NCBI GenBank assembly: GCA_046760105.1
Contig: JBHIDJ010000078.1
Coordinates: 1-14,684, forward strand
Length of the DNA: 14,684 nucleotides
Reading direction: 5' to 3'
Source of the DNA: JBHIDJ01 sp046760105
GTDB taxonomy: Bacteria > Pseudomonadota > Gammaproteobacteria > Acidiferrobacterales > SPGG2
The notes under the pieces were generated by a model. The model did not search any database, had not been told where the DNA came from, and saw nothing but the letters and a program-made list of their open reading frames with translations. Of this stretch, positions 1-7,084 are shown piece after piece; positions within the stretch are counted from its first letter, which is position 1; the number at the start of each line of letters is the position of its first letter. Made by a program: the position numbers and the translations under genes.

Positions 1-55
<55 letters not shown>

Positions 56-65
56 AGAAAATGAC

Positions 66-98
66 GGGCTTAGTCAAACCGCTAAGCCCTTTTTGTTT
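66..98 (+). terminator. Intrinsic terminator after tRNA-Lys
   Basis: Perfect 8-bp stem GGGCTTAG (66-73) and CTAAGCCC (82-89), extendable by a T-G pair to leave a six-base loop. It is followed at once by TTTTT (90-94) and a further T-rich stretch. It lies 10 bases after the tRNA CCA end. Confidence 0.88.
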
Positions 99-286
99 GT
101 CCACATGCGGTGGCGATAACCCCTTCAAGGTTTTAAAGTGTTGATTTAATGTCGGTTATTCATTGCGGTGAGTGTGTGCAAGACTCGCGCCGCGACACTG
201 CCCGCCTAACACCGACGGCTTGTGCATCTCCTGTCTCTTCGGTCCAGGTAAGTTGGCCGTGCAACGCCTCGTCATGCGATCCTATC

Positions 287-314
287 TCGACAACAAGGGG
301 TCCTGTGGCACAAT
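287..314 (+). promoter_or_regulatory. Probable sigma-70 promoter for tRNA-Leu
   Basis: TCGACA (287-292; 5 of 6 match to TTGACA) is 16 bases from CACAAT (309-314; 4 of 6 match to TATAAT). A GC-rich discriminator (CGCGC) follows, which is typical of stringently controlled stable-RNA promoters. Transcription would start near 321, giving a leader of about 8 bases before the mature tRNA. The rest of the spacer (99-286) shows no gene or motif that I can support. Confidence 0.5.
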
Positions 315-328
315 CGCGCTTAGTGTTT

Positions 329-413
329 GCGAATGTGGCGGAACTGGTAGACGCGCTGGATTTAGGATCCAGTGGGGAAACCCGTGGGAGTTCGAGTCTC
401 CCCATTCGCACCA
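329..413 (+). tRNA. tRNA-Leu(TAG)
   Basis: Complete class II tRNA of 85 bases. The acceptor strands GCGAATG (329-335) and CATTCGC (403-409) pair perfectly, the discriminator is A410 and CCA is encoded at 411-413. The anticodon stem CTGGA/TCCAG encloses loop TTTAGGA, so the anticodon is TAG, which reads CTA/CTG leucine codons. The long variable arm and the GGTAGACGCG D-loop segment are typical of leucine tRNAs. It stands alone, upstream of tig. Confidence 0.96.
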
Positions 414-422
414 ATCTTTGGC

Positions 423-436
423 GGGGTTGCAACCCC
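423..436 (+). repeat. 14-bp perfect palindrome between tRNA-Leu and tig
   Basis: GGGGTTGCAACCCC is a perfect palindrome. As RNA it folds as GGGGT/ACCCC with a TGCA loop, and flanking GGC/GCC can extend the stem past a bulged T. It begins 10 bases after the tRNA CCA end. There is no T-run behind it, so it is not a canonical intrinsic terminator. It could be a processing or 3'-end hairpin of the tRNA transcript, or an operator upstream of tig. Confidence 0.5.
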
Positions 437-530
437 TGCCATGCGGGATAAAGGTGTGATTTCCGCGGGCGAGTGTGTAAGTTATGCAAAACCGGGTCGG
501 TAATTTTTTGACTGTTGTTGAGGTCCTTTA

Positions 531-1844
531 ATGCAGGTATCAGTAGAGAACATGGGTACGTTGGGGCGTCGTATGACCGTTGCCGTGCCAGCGGACTGGT
601 TTGAGCAAGCGTTTGCCAATCGTCTTCAGCGCCTGTCAAAGCAGGCCAAGGTGCCGGGGTTTCGCCCAGGCAAGGTTCCTATCAAGGTGATCGAGGCGCG
701 CTTTGGTGGTCAAGCTATGGAAGACGTGGCCGGGGAGCTGATCCAGTCGACATTCCGAGACGCTATTGGTCAGCAGGGGCTTCGCCCTGTCGGCGGTCCC
801 CACATTAAGCGTGAACCCGTGGAGCGGGGTAAGGAATTTGCTTATACGGCCGAGTTTGAGGTCTATCCGGCAATCACCAAGCTAGATCTCACCGACCAGA
901 CACTCGAGCGACCCACGTGCAGCATAATCGATGAGGATGTGGAACGGTCGGTGGAATCATTGCGTCGACAGCGCGTCACGTGGCAACCGGTACAGCGCGA
1001 AGCCCACGAAGGCGACCGCTTAACCATAGATTTCACAGGTACGGTGGACGGGGAGACGTTTGAGGGAGGAGAGGCAAATAACTTGCACGTCGTACTCGGG
1101 ACGAGTGGGCTGATGGAAGGCTTCGAGACAGGACTTATCGGGGCCAAAAGCGGCGAAACACGTACCCTTGATCTGCAGTTTCCGGCGACACTTCCGAAAC
1201 AGGAACTTGCTGGAAAACCCGTTAAGTTCAACGTCACCGTTGGCGAAGTGGCAGAGCCGATATTACCGGAGGTTAATGAAACCTTTGCGCGTGGGTTCGG
1301 CATTAAAGACGGCAGCGTCGAAACGTTGCGTGCACACGTACGCGCCAATCTGGAACGTGAAATGGCCGAGCGTCTGCGAACCGTGGTGCGTGGACGCGTA
1401 CTCGAGGCGCTGGCAAAGGCAAATACGTTCGAATTGCCCAGCATGCTGTTGAGTGCGGAGGTCGAATATGTACGCCGAGCACATCAGGCTATGCGTGGTG
1501 CCGACCCAACCAGCCGCCCCGAAACGCCAGAAGAATCTGCGGCTTACGAAGAAGCCGCACGTCGGCGTTTAGCGCGCAGCCTGATGGTGGCGGAAGTCAT
1601 ACGTGTTAACGAGATCAAGGCGGAGCCGGATAAGGTACGCGCCCATATCGTGGAAATGGCACAAGAGTATGAGTCGCCTGAAGAATTTGTGCGCGCGTGC
1701 TATGCTACCCCCGCAAGGCTTTCGGAAATCGAGGCCGCAGTTGCTGAGGAGCAGGCGTTGGAGTATTTGCTGCAAACCGCGAAGGTTATCGATACTCCGA
1801 TGAGCTTCCAAGCGCTTGTAAGCCTGCGCGCCGGGAGCAGTTAA
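531..1844 (+). CDS. tig: Trigger factor, ribosome-associated chaperone and prolyl isomerase
   Basis: Trigger factor binds the ribosome at the polypeptide exit tunnel and shields nascent chains in the cytosol. The 437-residue length is normal (E. coli has 432). The N-terminal ribosome-binding domain shows the signature GFRPGKVP at 43-50. The FKBP-type peptidyl-prolyl isomerase domain spans about 158-240 (EGDRLTIDFTG to VKFNVTVGEV, with LMEGFETGL in the middle). The helical chaperone arms span about 245-437. The ATG at 531 has GAGGT at 519-523, seven bases away. clpP begins 27 bases after the stop, so cotranscription is likely. No convincing promoter was found in 437-530. Identity is secure. 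Confidence 0.98.
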   Translation: MQVSVENMGTLGRRMTVAVPADWFEQAFANRLQRLSKQAKVPGFRPGKVPIKVIEARFGGQAMEDVAGELIQSTFRDAIGQQGLRPVGGPHIKREPVERGKEFAYTAEFEVYPAITKLDLTDQTLERPTCSIIDEDVERSVESLRRQRVTWQPVQREAHEGDRLTIDFTGTVDGETFEGGEANNLHVVLGTSGLMEGFETGLIGAKSGETRTLDLQFPATLPKQELAGKPVKFNVTVGEVAEPILPEVNETFARGFGIKDGSVETLRAHVRANLEREMAERLRTVVRGRVLEALAKANTFELPSMLLSAEVEYVRRAHQAMRGADPTSRPETPEESAAYEEAARRRLARSLMVAEVIRVNEIKAEPDKVRAHIVEMAQEYESPEEFVRACYATPARLSEIEAAVAEEQALEYLLQTAKVIDTPMSFQALVSLRAGSS

Positions 1845-1871
1845 TCGCTGAAGTTGCCAAGGATACACCCT

Positions 1872-2504
1872 ATGCTAAAGGAACCGACAACTGGATCGAA
1901 TACGATGACACCGCGTGGGCTCGGTCTGATTCCTATGGTCATTGAGACCACGGGTCGCGGTGAACGTGCCTATGACATTTATTCGCGCATGCTCAAGGAA
2001 CGTGTGGTATTCATCGTAGGACCGGTAGAGGATCACACGGCCAATCTCGTAGTGGCGCAATTATTGTTTCTGGAGTCTGAAAATCCAGACAAAGACGTTC
2101 ACCTATATATCAATTCGCCAGGTGGCGTCGTCAACGCAGGTCTCGGTATTTACGATACGGTTCAATTCATCAAACCCGATGTCAGCACTGTATGTGTCGG
2201 CCAGGCAGCGAGCATGGGAGCGCTTATTCTCGCGGGTGGCGCCAAAGGGAAACGCTATGCACTGCCGCATGCGCGCATGATGGTCCACCAGCCACTGGGC
2301 GGGTTTCAGGGCCAGGCAACCGACATTGATATTCATGCCAAGGAGATCCTGCGCGTGCGTGAACGGCTTAACAAAATACTGGTCAAACACACGGGCCAAA
2401 CGATGAAGCGAATTCAACAAGATACGGATCGGGATTACTTCATGGAAGCGGAAGAAGCGGTGGAATTCGGGTTGATTGACGAGGTCATCGAAAAGCGTGC
2501 ATAG
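1872..2504 (+). CDS. clpP: ATP-dependent Clp protease proteolytic subunit ClpP
   Basis: ClpP is the serine peptidase of the double-heptameric ClpP barrel, which degrades substrates unfolded by ClpX or ClpA. In this 210-residue form the catalytic triad aligned to E. coli is Ser114 (GQAASMGA), His139 (MVHQPLGG) and Asp188 (DTDRDYF). The oxyanion-region glycines (INSPGGVV) are present. The ATG at 1872 is chosen because AAGGA (1859-1863) lies eight bases upstream. An in-frame TTG at 1854 would add six residues without a ribosome site of its own. Residues 1 to about 17 probably form the autocleaved propeptide, since mature E. coli ClpP starts just before the conserved LVPMVIE; here GLIPMVIE follows. 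It sits between tig and clpX, its unfoldase partner. Confidence 0.97.
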   Translation: MLKEPTTGSNTMTPRGLGLIPMVIETTGRGERAYDIYSRMLKERVVFIVGPVEDHTANLVVAQLLFLESENPDKDVHLYINSPGGVVNAGLGIYDTVQFIKPDVSTVCVGQAASMGALILAGGAKGKRYALPHARMMVHQPLGGFQGQATDIDIHAKEILRVRERLNKILVKHTGQTMKRIQQDTDRDYFMEAEEAVEFGLIDEVIEKRA

Positions 2505-2525
2505 CTTGGGTGTATTCTGGCGCCG

Positions 2526-2597
2526 ATGTGCTATAAACTATAAGTGGTGGGATACCCCTAGATTCTCGCGGGACGCTGATTTTATGCTCTATAAACT
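2526..2597 (+). repeat. Direct repeat pair in the clpP-clpX spacer
   Basis: The 9-mer CTATAAACT occurs at 2531-2539 and again at 2589-2597. In both copies ATG plus two variable bases precedes it, so 12 of 14 positions match (2526-2539 and 2584-2597). The copies are 58 bases apart, both upstream of clpX. The first overlaps the candidate promoter; the second would lie in its leader. Confidence 0.6.
2529..2537 (+). promoter_or_regulatory. Possible extended -10 promoter for clpX
   Basis: TGC followed by TATAAA (2532-2537) matches an extended -10 element, with five of six bases agreeing with TATAAT. The best -35 candidate, TTGGGT at 2506-2511, is 20 bases away and poor, but extended -10 promoters tolerate that. 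The start would fall near 2544, leaving a leader of about 75 bases. clpX could therefore be transcribed on its own as well as with clpP. Confidence 0.4.
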
Positions 2598-2619
2598 TTG
2601 CGACTGACGAGGTTAGAGG

Positions 2620-3921
2620 ATGGCGGACGACGGCAACAAAGGCAGAAGCGACGGTAAGGGCGAGAAACTTCTGTACTGTTCGTTTTGCGGCAAGAGTCAG
2701 CACGAAGTACGCAAGCTGATCGCTGGTCCGTCCGTGTTTGTTTGCGACGAGTGTGTCGAGCTCTGCAATGACATCATACGCGAAGAGGTGCAAGAAGAAC
2801 GTAACGCGGCCCACGCTAAGGGTAGCTTCCCAGCGCCGCGTGAAATCAACCAGATCCTCGACGAGTACGTCATAGGGCAGCCGGACGCTAAGAAAATACT
2901 GTCCGTCGCGGTTTACAATCACTACAAGCGTATCGAGCATGAATCCAAGATCGGCGACGTCGAGTTATCAAAGAGCAATATTCTGCTCATTGGCCCAACA
3001 GGCTCTGGTAAGACCTTACTTGCCGAGACGCTTGCGCGTGTATTGAATGTTCCGTTTACGATCGCGGATGCAACGACGCTAACGGAAGCCGGGTATGTGG
3101 GGGAGGATGTTGAAAACATCATTCAGAAGCTACTCCAGAAGTGTGATTATGATGTAGAGAAGGCGCAGCGCGGAATCGTCTATATCGACGAAATCGATAA
3201 GATCTCGCGCAAGTCCGACAACCCCTCCATTACGCGCGATGTCTCCGGTGAAGGCGTACAGCAGGCGCTGCTGAAACTGATTGAAGGAACGATAGCATCG
3301 GTTCCGCCTCAGGGCGGGCGCAAACATCCTCAGCAAGAGTTTCTGCAGGTGGATACGAGACACATCTTGTTCATCTGCGGTGGCGCCTTTTCGGGCTTGG
3401 AAAAGGTGATTCAGGATCGCTCAGAAAAGAGCGGCATTGGCTTCGGTGCCGACATCAAGAGCAAGTCTAACGACAAGAAGATGGGCGATGTGCTGCGCAC
3501 CGTGGAGCCGGAAGACTTGATTAAATACGGACTGATACCAGAGTTCGTGGGACGTTTGCCCGTTATCGCTGTGCTCGACGAGCTCGATCAGGAGGCGCTT
3601 GTGCGTATCTTGACGGAACCGAAGAATGCGCTGGTTAAACAATACCAGCGATTGCTGCGGCTTGAAGGAGTCGAGCTTGAGATTCGTGATGATGCGCTCG
3701 CTGCCGTTGCCAAGCGTGCTATGGAACGTAAGACCGGAGCGCGCGGTCTGCGTTCAATACTGGAAAACGCGTTGCTGGACACGATGTTCGATCTACCCTC
3801 TCAGGAGAACGTGAGAAAGGTTGTCGTGGAAGGGTCGGTTGTTTCGGATAACGCGCAGCCGCTGCTAATTTATGAGGAAGAGGCAGCGCCGGCTCAGAAG
3901 CGGGCATCTACGGGTCCGTAG
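2620..3921 (+). CDS. clpX: ATP-dependent Clp protease ATP-binding subunit ClpX
   Basis: ClpX is the AAA+ hexameric unfoldase that recognises tagged substrates and threads them into ClpP. The 433-residue protein starts with a zinc-binding domain (Cys20, Cys23, Cys42, Cys45). The AAA+ core has Walker A GPTGSGKT (125-132), pore loop GYVG (158-161), Walker B YIDEID (188-193) and the RKH substrate loop (234-236). The ClpP-docking IGF loop is at 273-275, so pairing with the adjacent ClpP is expected. Sensor-2 GARGLRSI is at 373-380. The ATG at 2620 has GAGGT at 2609-2613, six bases away. It follows clpP by 115 bases and is closed off by a strong terminator. Confidence 0.98.
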   Translation: MADDGNKGRSDGKGEKLLYCSFCGKSQHEVRKLIAGPSVFVCDECVELCNDIIREEVQEERNAAHAKGSFPAPREINQILDEYVIGQPDAKKILSVAVYNHYKRIEHESKIGDVELSKSNILLIGPTGSGKTLLAETLARVLNVPFTIADATTLTEAGYVGEDVENIIQKLLQKCDYDVEKAQRGIVYIDEIDKISRKSDNPSITRDVSGEGVQQALLKLIEGTIASVPPQGGRKHPQQEFLQVDTRHILFICGGAFSGLEKVIQDRSEKSGIGFGADIKSKSNDKKMGDVLRTVEPEDLIKYGLIPEFVGRLPVIAVLDELDQEALVRILTEPKNALVKQYQRLLRLEGVELEIRDDALAAVAKRAMERKTGARGLRSILENALLDTMFDLPSQENVRKVVVEGSVVSDNAQPLLIYEEEAAPAQKRASTGP

Positions 3922-3947
3922 AGGGCAGCAGCTCTATGGCGTGCGCC

Positions 3948-3975
3948 GACCCCGCCGTGTGTGGGGTCTTTATTT
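3948..3975 (+). terminator. Intrinsic terminator after clpX
   Basis: Eight-base-pair stem GACCCCGC (3948-3955) with GTGGGGTC (3961-3968), including one G-T pair and a five-base loop, followed by TTTATTT. It lies 26 bases after the clpX stop. It should end the tig-clpP-clpX transcript and make lon a separate unit. Confidence 0.8.
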
Positions 3976-4020
3976 ATGTAGGACCCCTAAAATAGGCTTG
4001 TTTTTGCCGCCTGGCGCTTT

Positions 4021-4055
4021 GTTGAAATCTGTGGATTTTGGCCCCACACTATAAT
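4021..4055 (+). promoter_or_regulatory. Heat-shock (sigma-32-like) promoter of lon, with an adjacent TATAAT
   Basis: GTTGAA (4021-4026) is followed after 15 bases by CCCCACAC (4042-4049). This resembles the sigma-32 pattern CTTGAA, 13-15 bases, CCCCATNT. As I recall, the E. coli lon heat-shock promoter also has GTTGAA at this position. A perfect sigma-70 -10 hexamer TATAAT lies immediately downstream (4050-4055) but has no good -35 at normal spacing. Starts would fall near 4057 (sigma-32) or 4062 (sigma-70). Heat induction of lon is established in E. coli; here it is inferred. Confidence 0.6.
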
Positions 4056-4056
4056 T

Positions 4057-4079
4057 AGTCAGGTAAGAAAGACCTGACT
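4057..4079 (+). repeat. 8-bp perfect inverted repeat at the predicted lon transcription start
   Basis: AGTCAGGT (4057-4064) and ACCTGACT (4072-4079) pair perfectly around a seven-base loop AAGAAAG. No T-run follows, so it is not an intrinsic terminator. The left arm begins where a sigma-32 transcript should start, so the heat-shock mRNA might open with a 5'-terminal stem-loop. Alternatively the repeat is a DNA operator. Confidence 0.65.
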
Positions 4080-4109
4080 CCTCCCTATGGACTGAGATGA
4101 TACGGACTT

Positions 4110-6560
4110 ATGACTGAACAAGACTCAGAGCAAAAAACATTCGAGGTAATTGCTGGATCCGACACGGCGTTGCCGGTGCTGCCGTTGCGTGATGTAGTTG
4201 TATTCCCACACATGGTTATTCCGTTGTTTGTGGGACGCAAGAAGTCCATCAAGGCGCTTGAGCGCGCGATGGAGTCCGGCAAGCAGATCATGCTTGTATC
4301 ACAGAAGAGCGCTTCCGAAGATGACCCGATTCCGGACGTGATCAATACTGTCGGTACTGTCGCGAACATCTTGCAGCTGTTAAAACTGCCCGATGGAACA
4401 GTCAAGGTGTTGGTTGAGGGTGAGCATCGTGCCGCGATCGAACGCTACCGCGAAATCGAAGAATACTTTTTCGCCGATATCGTGCTACTCGCAAACGAGG
4501 AGGTGGACGAACGTGAGGTTGAGGCGCTGACGCGCGCCGTTCTCAGGGCGTTCGATCAGTATGTAAAGCTGAACATGAAGATCCCACCAGAGATACTGAC
4601 CTCGCTTGCGGGTATCGATGACGCCGGGCGTTTGGCAGATACCATTGCTGCACATTTGAGTCTTAAGCTCGATGAGAAGCAACAGGTTCTAGAGATAACC
4701 AACGTGCGCGATCGCCTCGAACGGATACTGACTGTGATGGAGTCAGAAATCGATCTGTTGCAAGTGGAAAAACGTATCCGCGGACGCGTGAAGCGGCAGA
4801 TGGAAAAGAGTCAGCGCGAGTATTACTTGAACGAACAGATGAAGGCGATCCAAAAGGAATTAGGCGAACTTGAGGAGTCGCCTAATGAGGCCGAGGAGCT
4901 CGCACAGAAGATCACAAAAGCGGGAATGCCGAAAGAAGTGCGGCAGAAAGCTGAATCCGAGCTAAATAAGCTACGGATGATGTCTCCGATGTCAGCCGAG
5001 GCGACCGTAGTTCGCAATTACATAGACTGGCTGATAAATGTGCCATGGAAGAAGCGATCCCGCATCCGTAAAGATTTAAACAAGGCCGGGAAGATACTCG
5101 AAGAAGATCACTACGGCTTGGAGAAGGTCAAGGAGCGCATCGTTGAATATCTTGCTGTACAACAGCGCGTAGATAAGCTTAAAGGTCCGATCCTGTGCCT
5201 GGTCGGTCCTCCGGGTGTCGGCAAAACCTCATTGGGGCAGTCAGTTGCCCGCGCCACCGGCCGCAAATTTGTTCGGATGTCGTTGGGTGGCGTGCGCGAT
5301 GAGGCTGAGATTCGTGGACACCGCAGGACTTATATCGGCTCGTTACCAGGCAAGATCGTTCAAAACATGGCCAAGGTTAAGGTCCGCAATCCGTTGTTCA
5401 TGCTGGATGAAGTTGACAAGATGTCGATGGATTTCCGCGGCGATCCGTCGTCGGCTTTGCTCGAGGTCCTGGATCCGGAACAAAACCATGCCTTTAACGA
5501 CCATTACCTTGAGGTGGATTACGATCTTTCCGATGTCATGTTCATCACGACGGCGAATACGTTGAATATACCGCCGCCATTGTTGGATCGCATGGAGGTC
5601 ATTCGGCTGTCTGGGTATACCGAGGATGAGAAAGTCAATATCGCGGTTCGCTACCTGGTACCGAAGCAGCGCAAGAACAATGGCTTAAAAGGAAAAGAAG
5701 TGTCGATATCGGAAACTGTCATACGAAATATCGTGCGCTACTATACGCGTGAAGCCGGCGTGCGTAATCTCGAGCGCGAGATCGCCAAGATATGCCGCAA
5801 GGTCGCCAAAGAAATAGTGCTGGGCAAGCGGGACGACAAGAAGGTGGTCATCACGCCTCGGAACCTGGAGAAGTACCTTAGTGTGCGACGTTACCGCTAC
5901 GGCATGGCCGAGGAGAAAAATGAAGTCGGCCAGGTAAAGGGTCTTGCTTGGACCGAGGTTGGCGGGGAGCTACTGACGATTGAGAGCGCGATTCTGCCAG
6001 GTAAAGGAAAGCTATTGATCACAGGGAAGCTCGGCGATGTCATGCAGGAATCCATTCAGGCCGCCATGAGCGTGGTCCGCAGTCGCGCATCAAAGCTGGG
6101 ACTTTCGGCAGATTTCTACCAAAACCATGATTTTCACGTTCATGTCCCTGAGGGGGCCACGCCTAAGGATGGTCCGAGCGCCGGTATCGGCATGTGTACC
6201 GCTATGGTGTCCGCACTTACGCGAATACCCGTGCGGTGTGATGTAGCGATGACCGGCGAGATCACCCTGCGCGGAGAGATATTGCCTATCGGCGGTTTAA
6301 AGGAAAAGCTGCTGGCGGCGCACCGTGGCCGCATCAAGATCGTGTTAATTCCTGAGGAGAACGAGAAGGATCTTGTCGATATTCCCAAGAAGATTCGCGA
6401 CGATCTCGATATCCGAGCGGTGCGTTGGATCGATAAGGTTCTCGAGAGTGCGCTGGAGAAGATGCCGGAACCGGTCGACGAAGGCAAGGATGTGGAACCT
6501 GGACCCACCAAAGCGACGGAGACACAAGCCGATACGGTCCAGCCGCTCACGACCCATTAA
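4110..6560 (+). CDS. lon: ATP-dependent protease Lon
   Basis: Lon is a cytosolic homo-hexameric AAA+ serine protease that degrades misfolded and short-lived regulatory proteins. The 816-residue protein has an N-terminal LON substrate domain (about 19-210, starting LPVLPLRDVVVFPHM) and a coiled helical linker (about 210-320). The AAA+ module has Walker A GPPGVGKT (366-373) and Walker B FMLDEVDK (430-437). The C-terminal protease domain has Ser690 (PKDGPSAG) and Lys733 (GGLKEKLLAA) as the Ser-Lys dyad, at the same 43-residue spacing as E. coli Ser679/Lys722. A 30-residue acidic, Thr-rich tail (about 785-816) extends past the usual end. The Shine-Dalgarno is weak (ACGGA at 4102-4106, only three bases away). 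It is monocistronic by its own promoter and the upstream terminator. Confidence 0.98.
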   Translation: MTEQDSEQKTFEVIAGSDTALPVLPLRDVVVFPHMVIPLFVGRKKSIKALERAMESGKQIMLVSQKSASEDDPIPDVINTVGTVANILQLLKLPDGTVKVLVEGEHRAAIERYREIEEYFFADIVLLANEEVDEREVEALTRAVLRAFDQYVKLNMKIPPEILTSLAGIDDAGRLADTIAAHLSLKLDEKQQVLEITNVRDRLERILTVMESEIDLLQVEKRIRGRVKRQMEKSQREYYLNEQMKAIQKELGELEESPNEAEELAQKITKAGMPKEVRQKAESELNKLRMMSPMSAEATVVRNYIDWLINVPWKKRSRIRKDLNKAGKILEEDHYGLEKVKERIVEYLAVQQRVDKLKGPILCLVGPPGVGKTSLGQSVARATGRKFVRMSLGGVRDEAEIRGHRRTYIGSLPGKIVQNMAKVKVRNPLFMLDEVDKMSMDFRGDPSSALLEVLDPEQNHAFNDHYLEVDYDLSDVMFITTANTLNIPPPLLDRMEVIRLSGYTEDEKVNIAVRYLVPKQRKNNGLKGKEVSISETVIRNIVRYYTREAGVRNLEREIAKICRKVAKEIVLGKRDDKKVVITPRNLEKYLSVRRYRYGMAEEKNEVGQVKGLAWTEVGGELLTIESAILPGKGKLLITGKLGDVMQESIQAAMSVVRSRASKLGLSADFYQNHDFHVHVPEGATPKDGPSAGIGMCTAMVSALTRIPVRCDVAMTGEITLRGEILPIGGLKEKLLAAHRGRIKIVLIPEENEKDLVDIPKKIRDDLDIRAVRWIDKVLESALEKMPEPVDEGKDVEPGPTKATETQADTVQPLTTH

Positions 6561-6644
6561 TCGCGTCGCCGCCAGGAGCGTTGTAGCGAGCACAGCACTC
6601 TGCCGGTTTACGGCTGCCGCATGCTGCACCAAGAACCACCAAGC

Positions 6645-6673
6645 TGGTAAAGCATTTACCTATGCCGTAAACT
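6645..6673 (+). promoter_or_regulatory. Possible promoter of tRNA-Val
   Basis: TAAACT (6668-6673) is a plausible -10 hexamer, followed by a GC-rich discriminator (AGCGCCC) of the stringent type. Transcription would start near 6680, eight bases before the mature tRNA. At 17-base spacing the -35 position holds the weak TGGTAA (6645-6650). That hexamer lies inside an inverted repeat, GGTAAA (6646-6651) with TTTACC (6655-6660), which could be a protein-binding site. The stretch from the lon stop to here (6561-6644) shows no gene and no hupB remnant. Confidence 0.4.
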
Positions 6674-6687
6674 AGCGCCCCTTTACA

Positions 6688-6763
6688 GGGTGCTTAGCTC
6701 AGTTGGTAGAGCGTCGCCCTTACAAGGCGAAGGGCGGGGGTTCGAACCCCTCAGCACCCACCA
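6688..6763 (+). tRNA. tRNA-Val(TAC)
   Basis: Complete tRNA of 76 bases. The acceptor strands GGGTGCT (6688-6694) and AGCACCC (6753-6759) pair perfectly, the discriminator is A6760 and CCA is encoded at 6761-6763. The anticodon stem TCGCC/GGCGA encloses loop CTTACAA, giving anticodon TAC for valine. The T-arm GGGGG/CCCCT region carries the usual TTCGAAC. Heptamer repeats begin directly after the CCA end. Confidence 0.96.
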
Positions 6764-6878
6764 GCTAGATACTATAGACTAGGTACTAGAAACTAGCGGT
6801 GAGAGTGCAGTCGATGGATGCTTTAGCTTTCGGCAGCGTTTGATTTCTCTTTTCTAGTTTCTAGTCTCTGGTTTCTTC
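6764..6878 (+). repeat. Inverted heptamer-repeat arms filling the tRNA-Val/tRNA-Asp spacer
   Basis: The left arm (6768-6795) reads as four tandem heptamers of form NNNACTA: GATACTA, TAGACTA, GGTACTA, GAAACTA. The right arm (6844-6878) reads as five heptamers: TTTCTCT, TTTCTAG, TTTCTAG, TCTCTGG, TTTCTTC. The arms are inverted relative to each other, with a perfect 12-bp match, ACTAGAAACTAG (6785-6796) against CTAGTTTCTAGT (6854-6865). About 57 bases of unrelated sequence lie between. The arms nearly abut both tRNA genes, one base after tRNA-Val and three bases before tRNA-Asp. The function is unknown; a large hairpin in the tRNA precursor or a small inverted-repeat element are both possible. 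Confidence 0.75.
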
Positions 6879-6881
6879 ATT

Positions 6882-6959
6882 GGAGCGGTAGTTCAGTTGG
6901 TTTAGAATACCGGCCTGTCACGCCGGGGGTCGCGGGTTCGAGTCCCGTCCGCTCCGCCA
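6882..6959 (+). tRNA. tRNA-Asp(GTC)
   Basis: Complete tRNA of 78 bases. The acceptor strands GGAGCGG (6882-6888) and CCGCTCC (6949-6955) pair perfectly, the discriminator is G6956 and CCA is encoded at 6957-6959. The anticodon stem CCGGC/GCCGG encloses loop CTGTCAC, giving anticodon GTC for aspartate. The T-arm CGGG/CCCG carries TTCGAGT. No separate promoter is evident, so it may be cotranscribed with tRNA-Val. No clear intrinsic terminator follows. Confidence 0.96.
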
Positions 6960-7084
6960 GTGGATATCAACGGTGAGAGACGTTTATCACCTTGGTCGGT
7001 TATATCGGCGCTCGTGGCTTAGTAAAAGGAGTGGTCATTTTAGCTTGGAGCCGCGGGCGTCGCTGTAGCAAGTCGCCCCGTCTG

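Noticed and set aside
160..639. 159-codon minus-strand reading frame across tRNA-Leu and the start of tig
   Set aside because: It runs antisense through a tRNA gene and a certain coding gene, and its protein shows no recognisable family.
1854..1871. In-frame TTG extension of clpP by six codons
   Set aside because: The ATG at 1872 has AAGGA at proper spacing, whereas the TTG has no clear ribosome site and AAGGA would lie inside the extended gene.
2555..2562. CCCCTAGA as a sigma-32 -10 element for clpX
   Set aside because: No CTTGAA-like -35 lies 13-15 bases upstream.
3963..3987. Alternative hairpin GGGGTC/GACCCC competing with the clpX terminator, like an antiterminator switch
   Set aside because: The terminator stem is longer (8 bp, 5-base loop) than the alternative (6 bp, 13-base loop), and no leader peptide or ligand-binding RNA is visible.
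6797..6979. CGGTGAGAG repeated at 6797-6805 and 6971-6979 on either side of tRNA-Asp, as possible attachment-site duplication
   Set aside because: Only nine bases match, neither copy overlaps the tRNA 3' end, and no integrase or foreign DNA is present.
6970..6991. GGTGA/TCACC hairpin after tRNA-Asp as a terminator
   Set aside because: The stem is five base pairs with a ten-base loop and no T-run follows.
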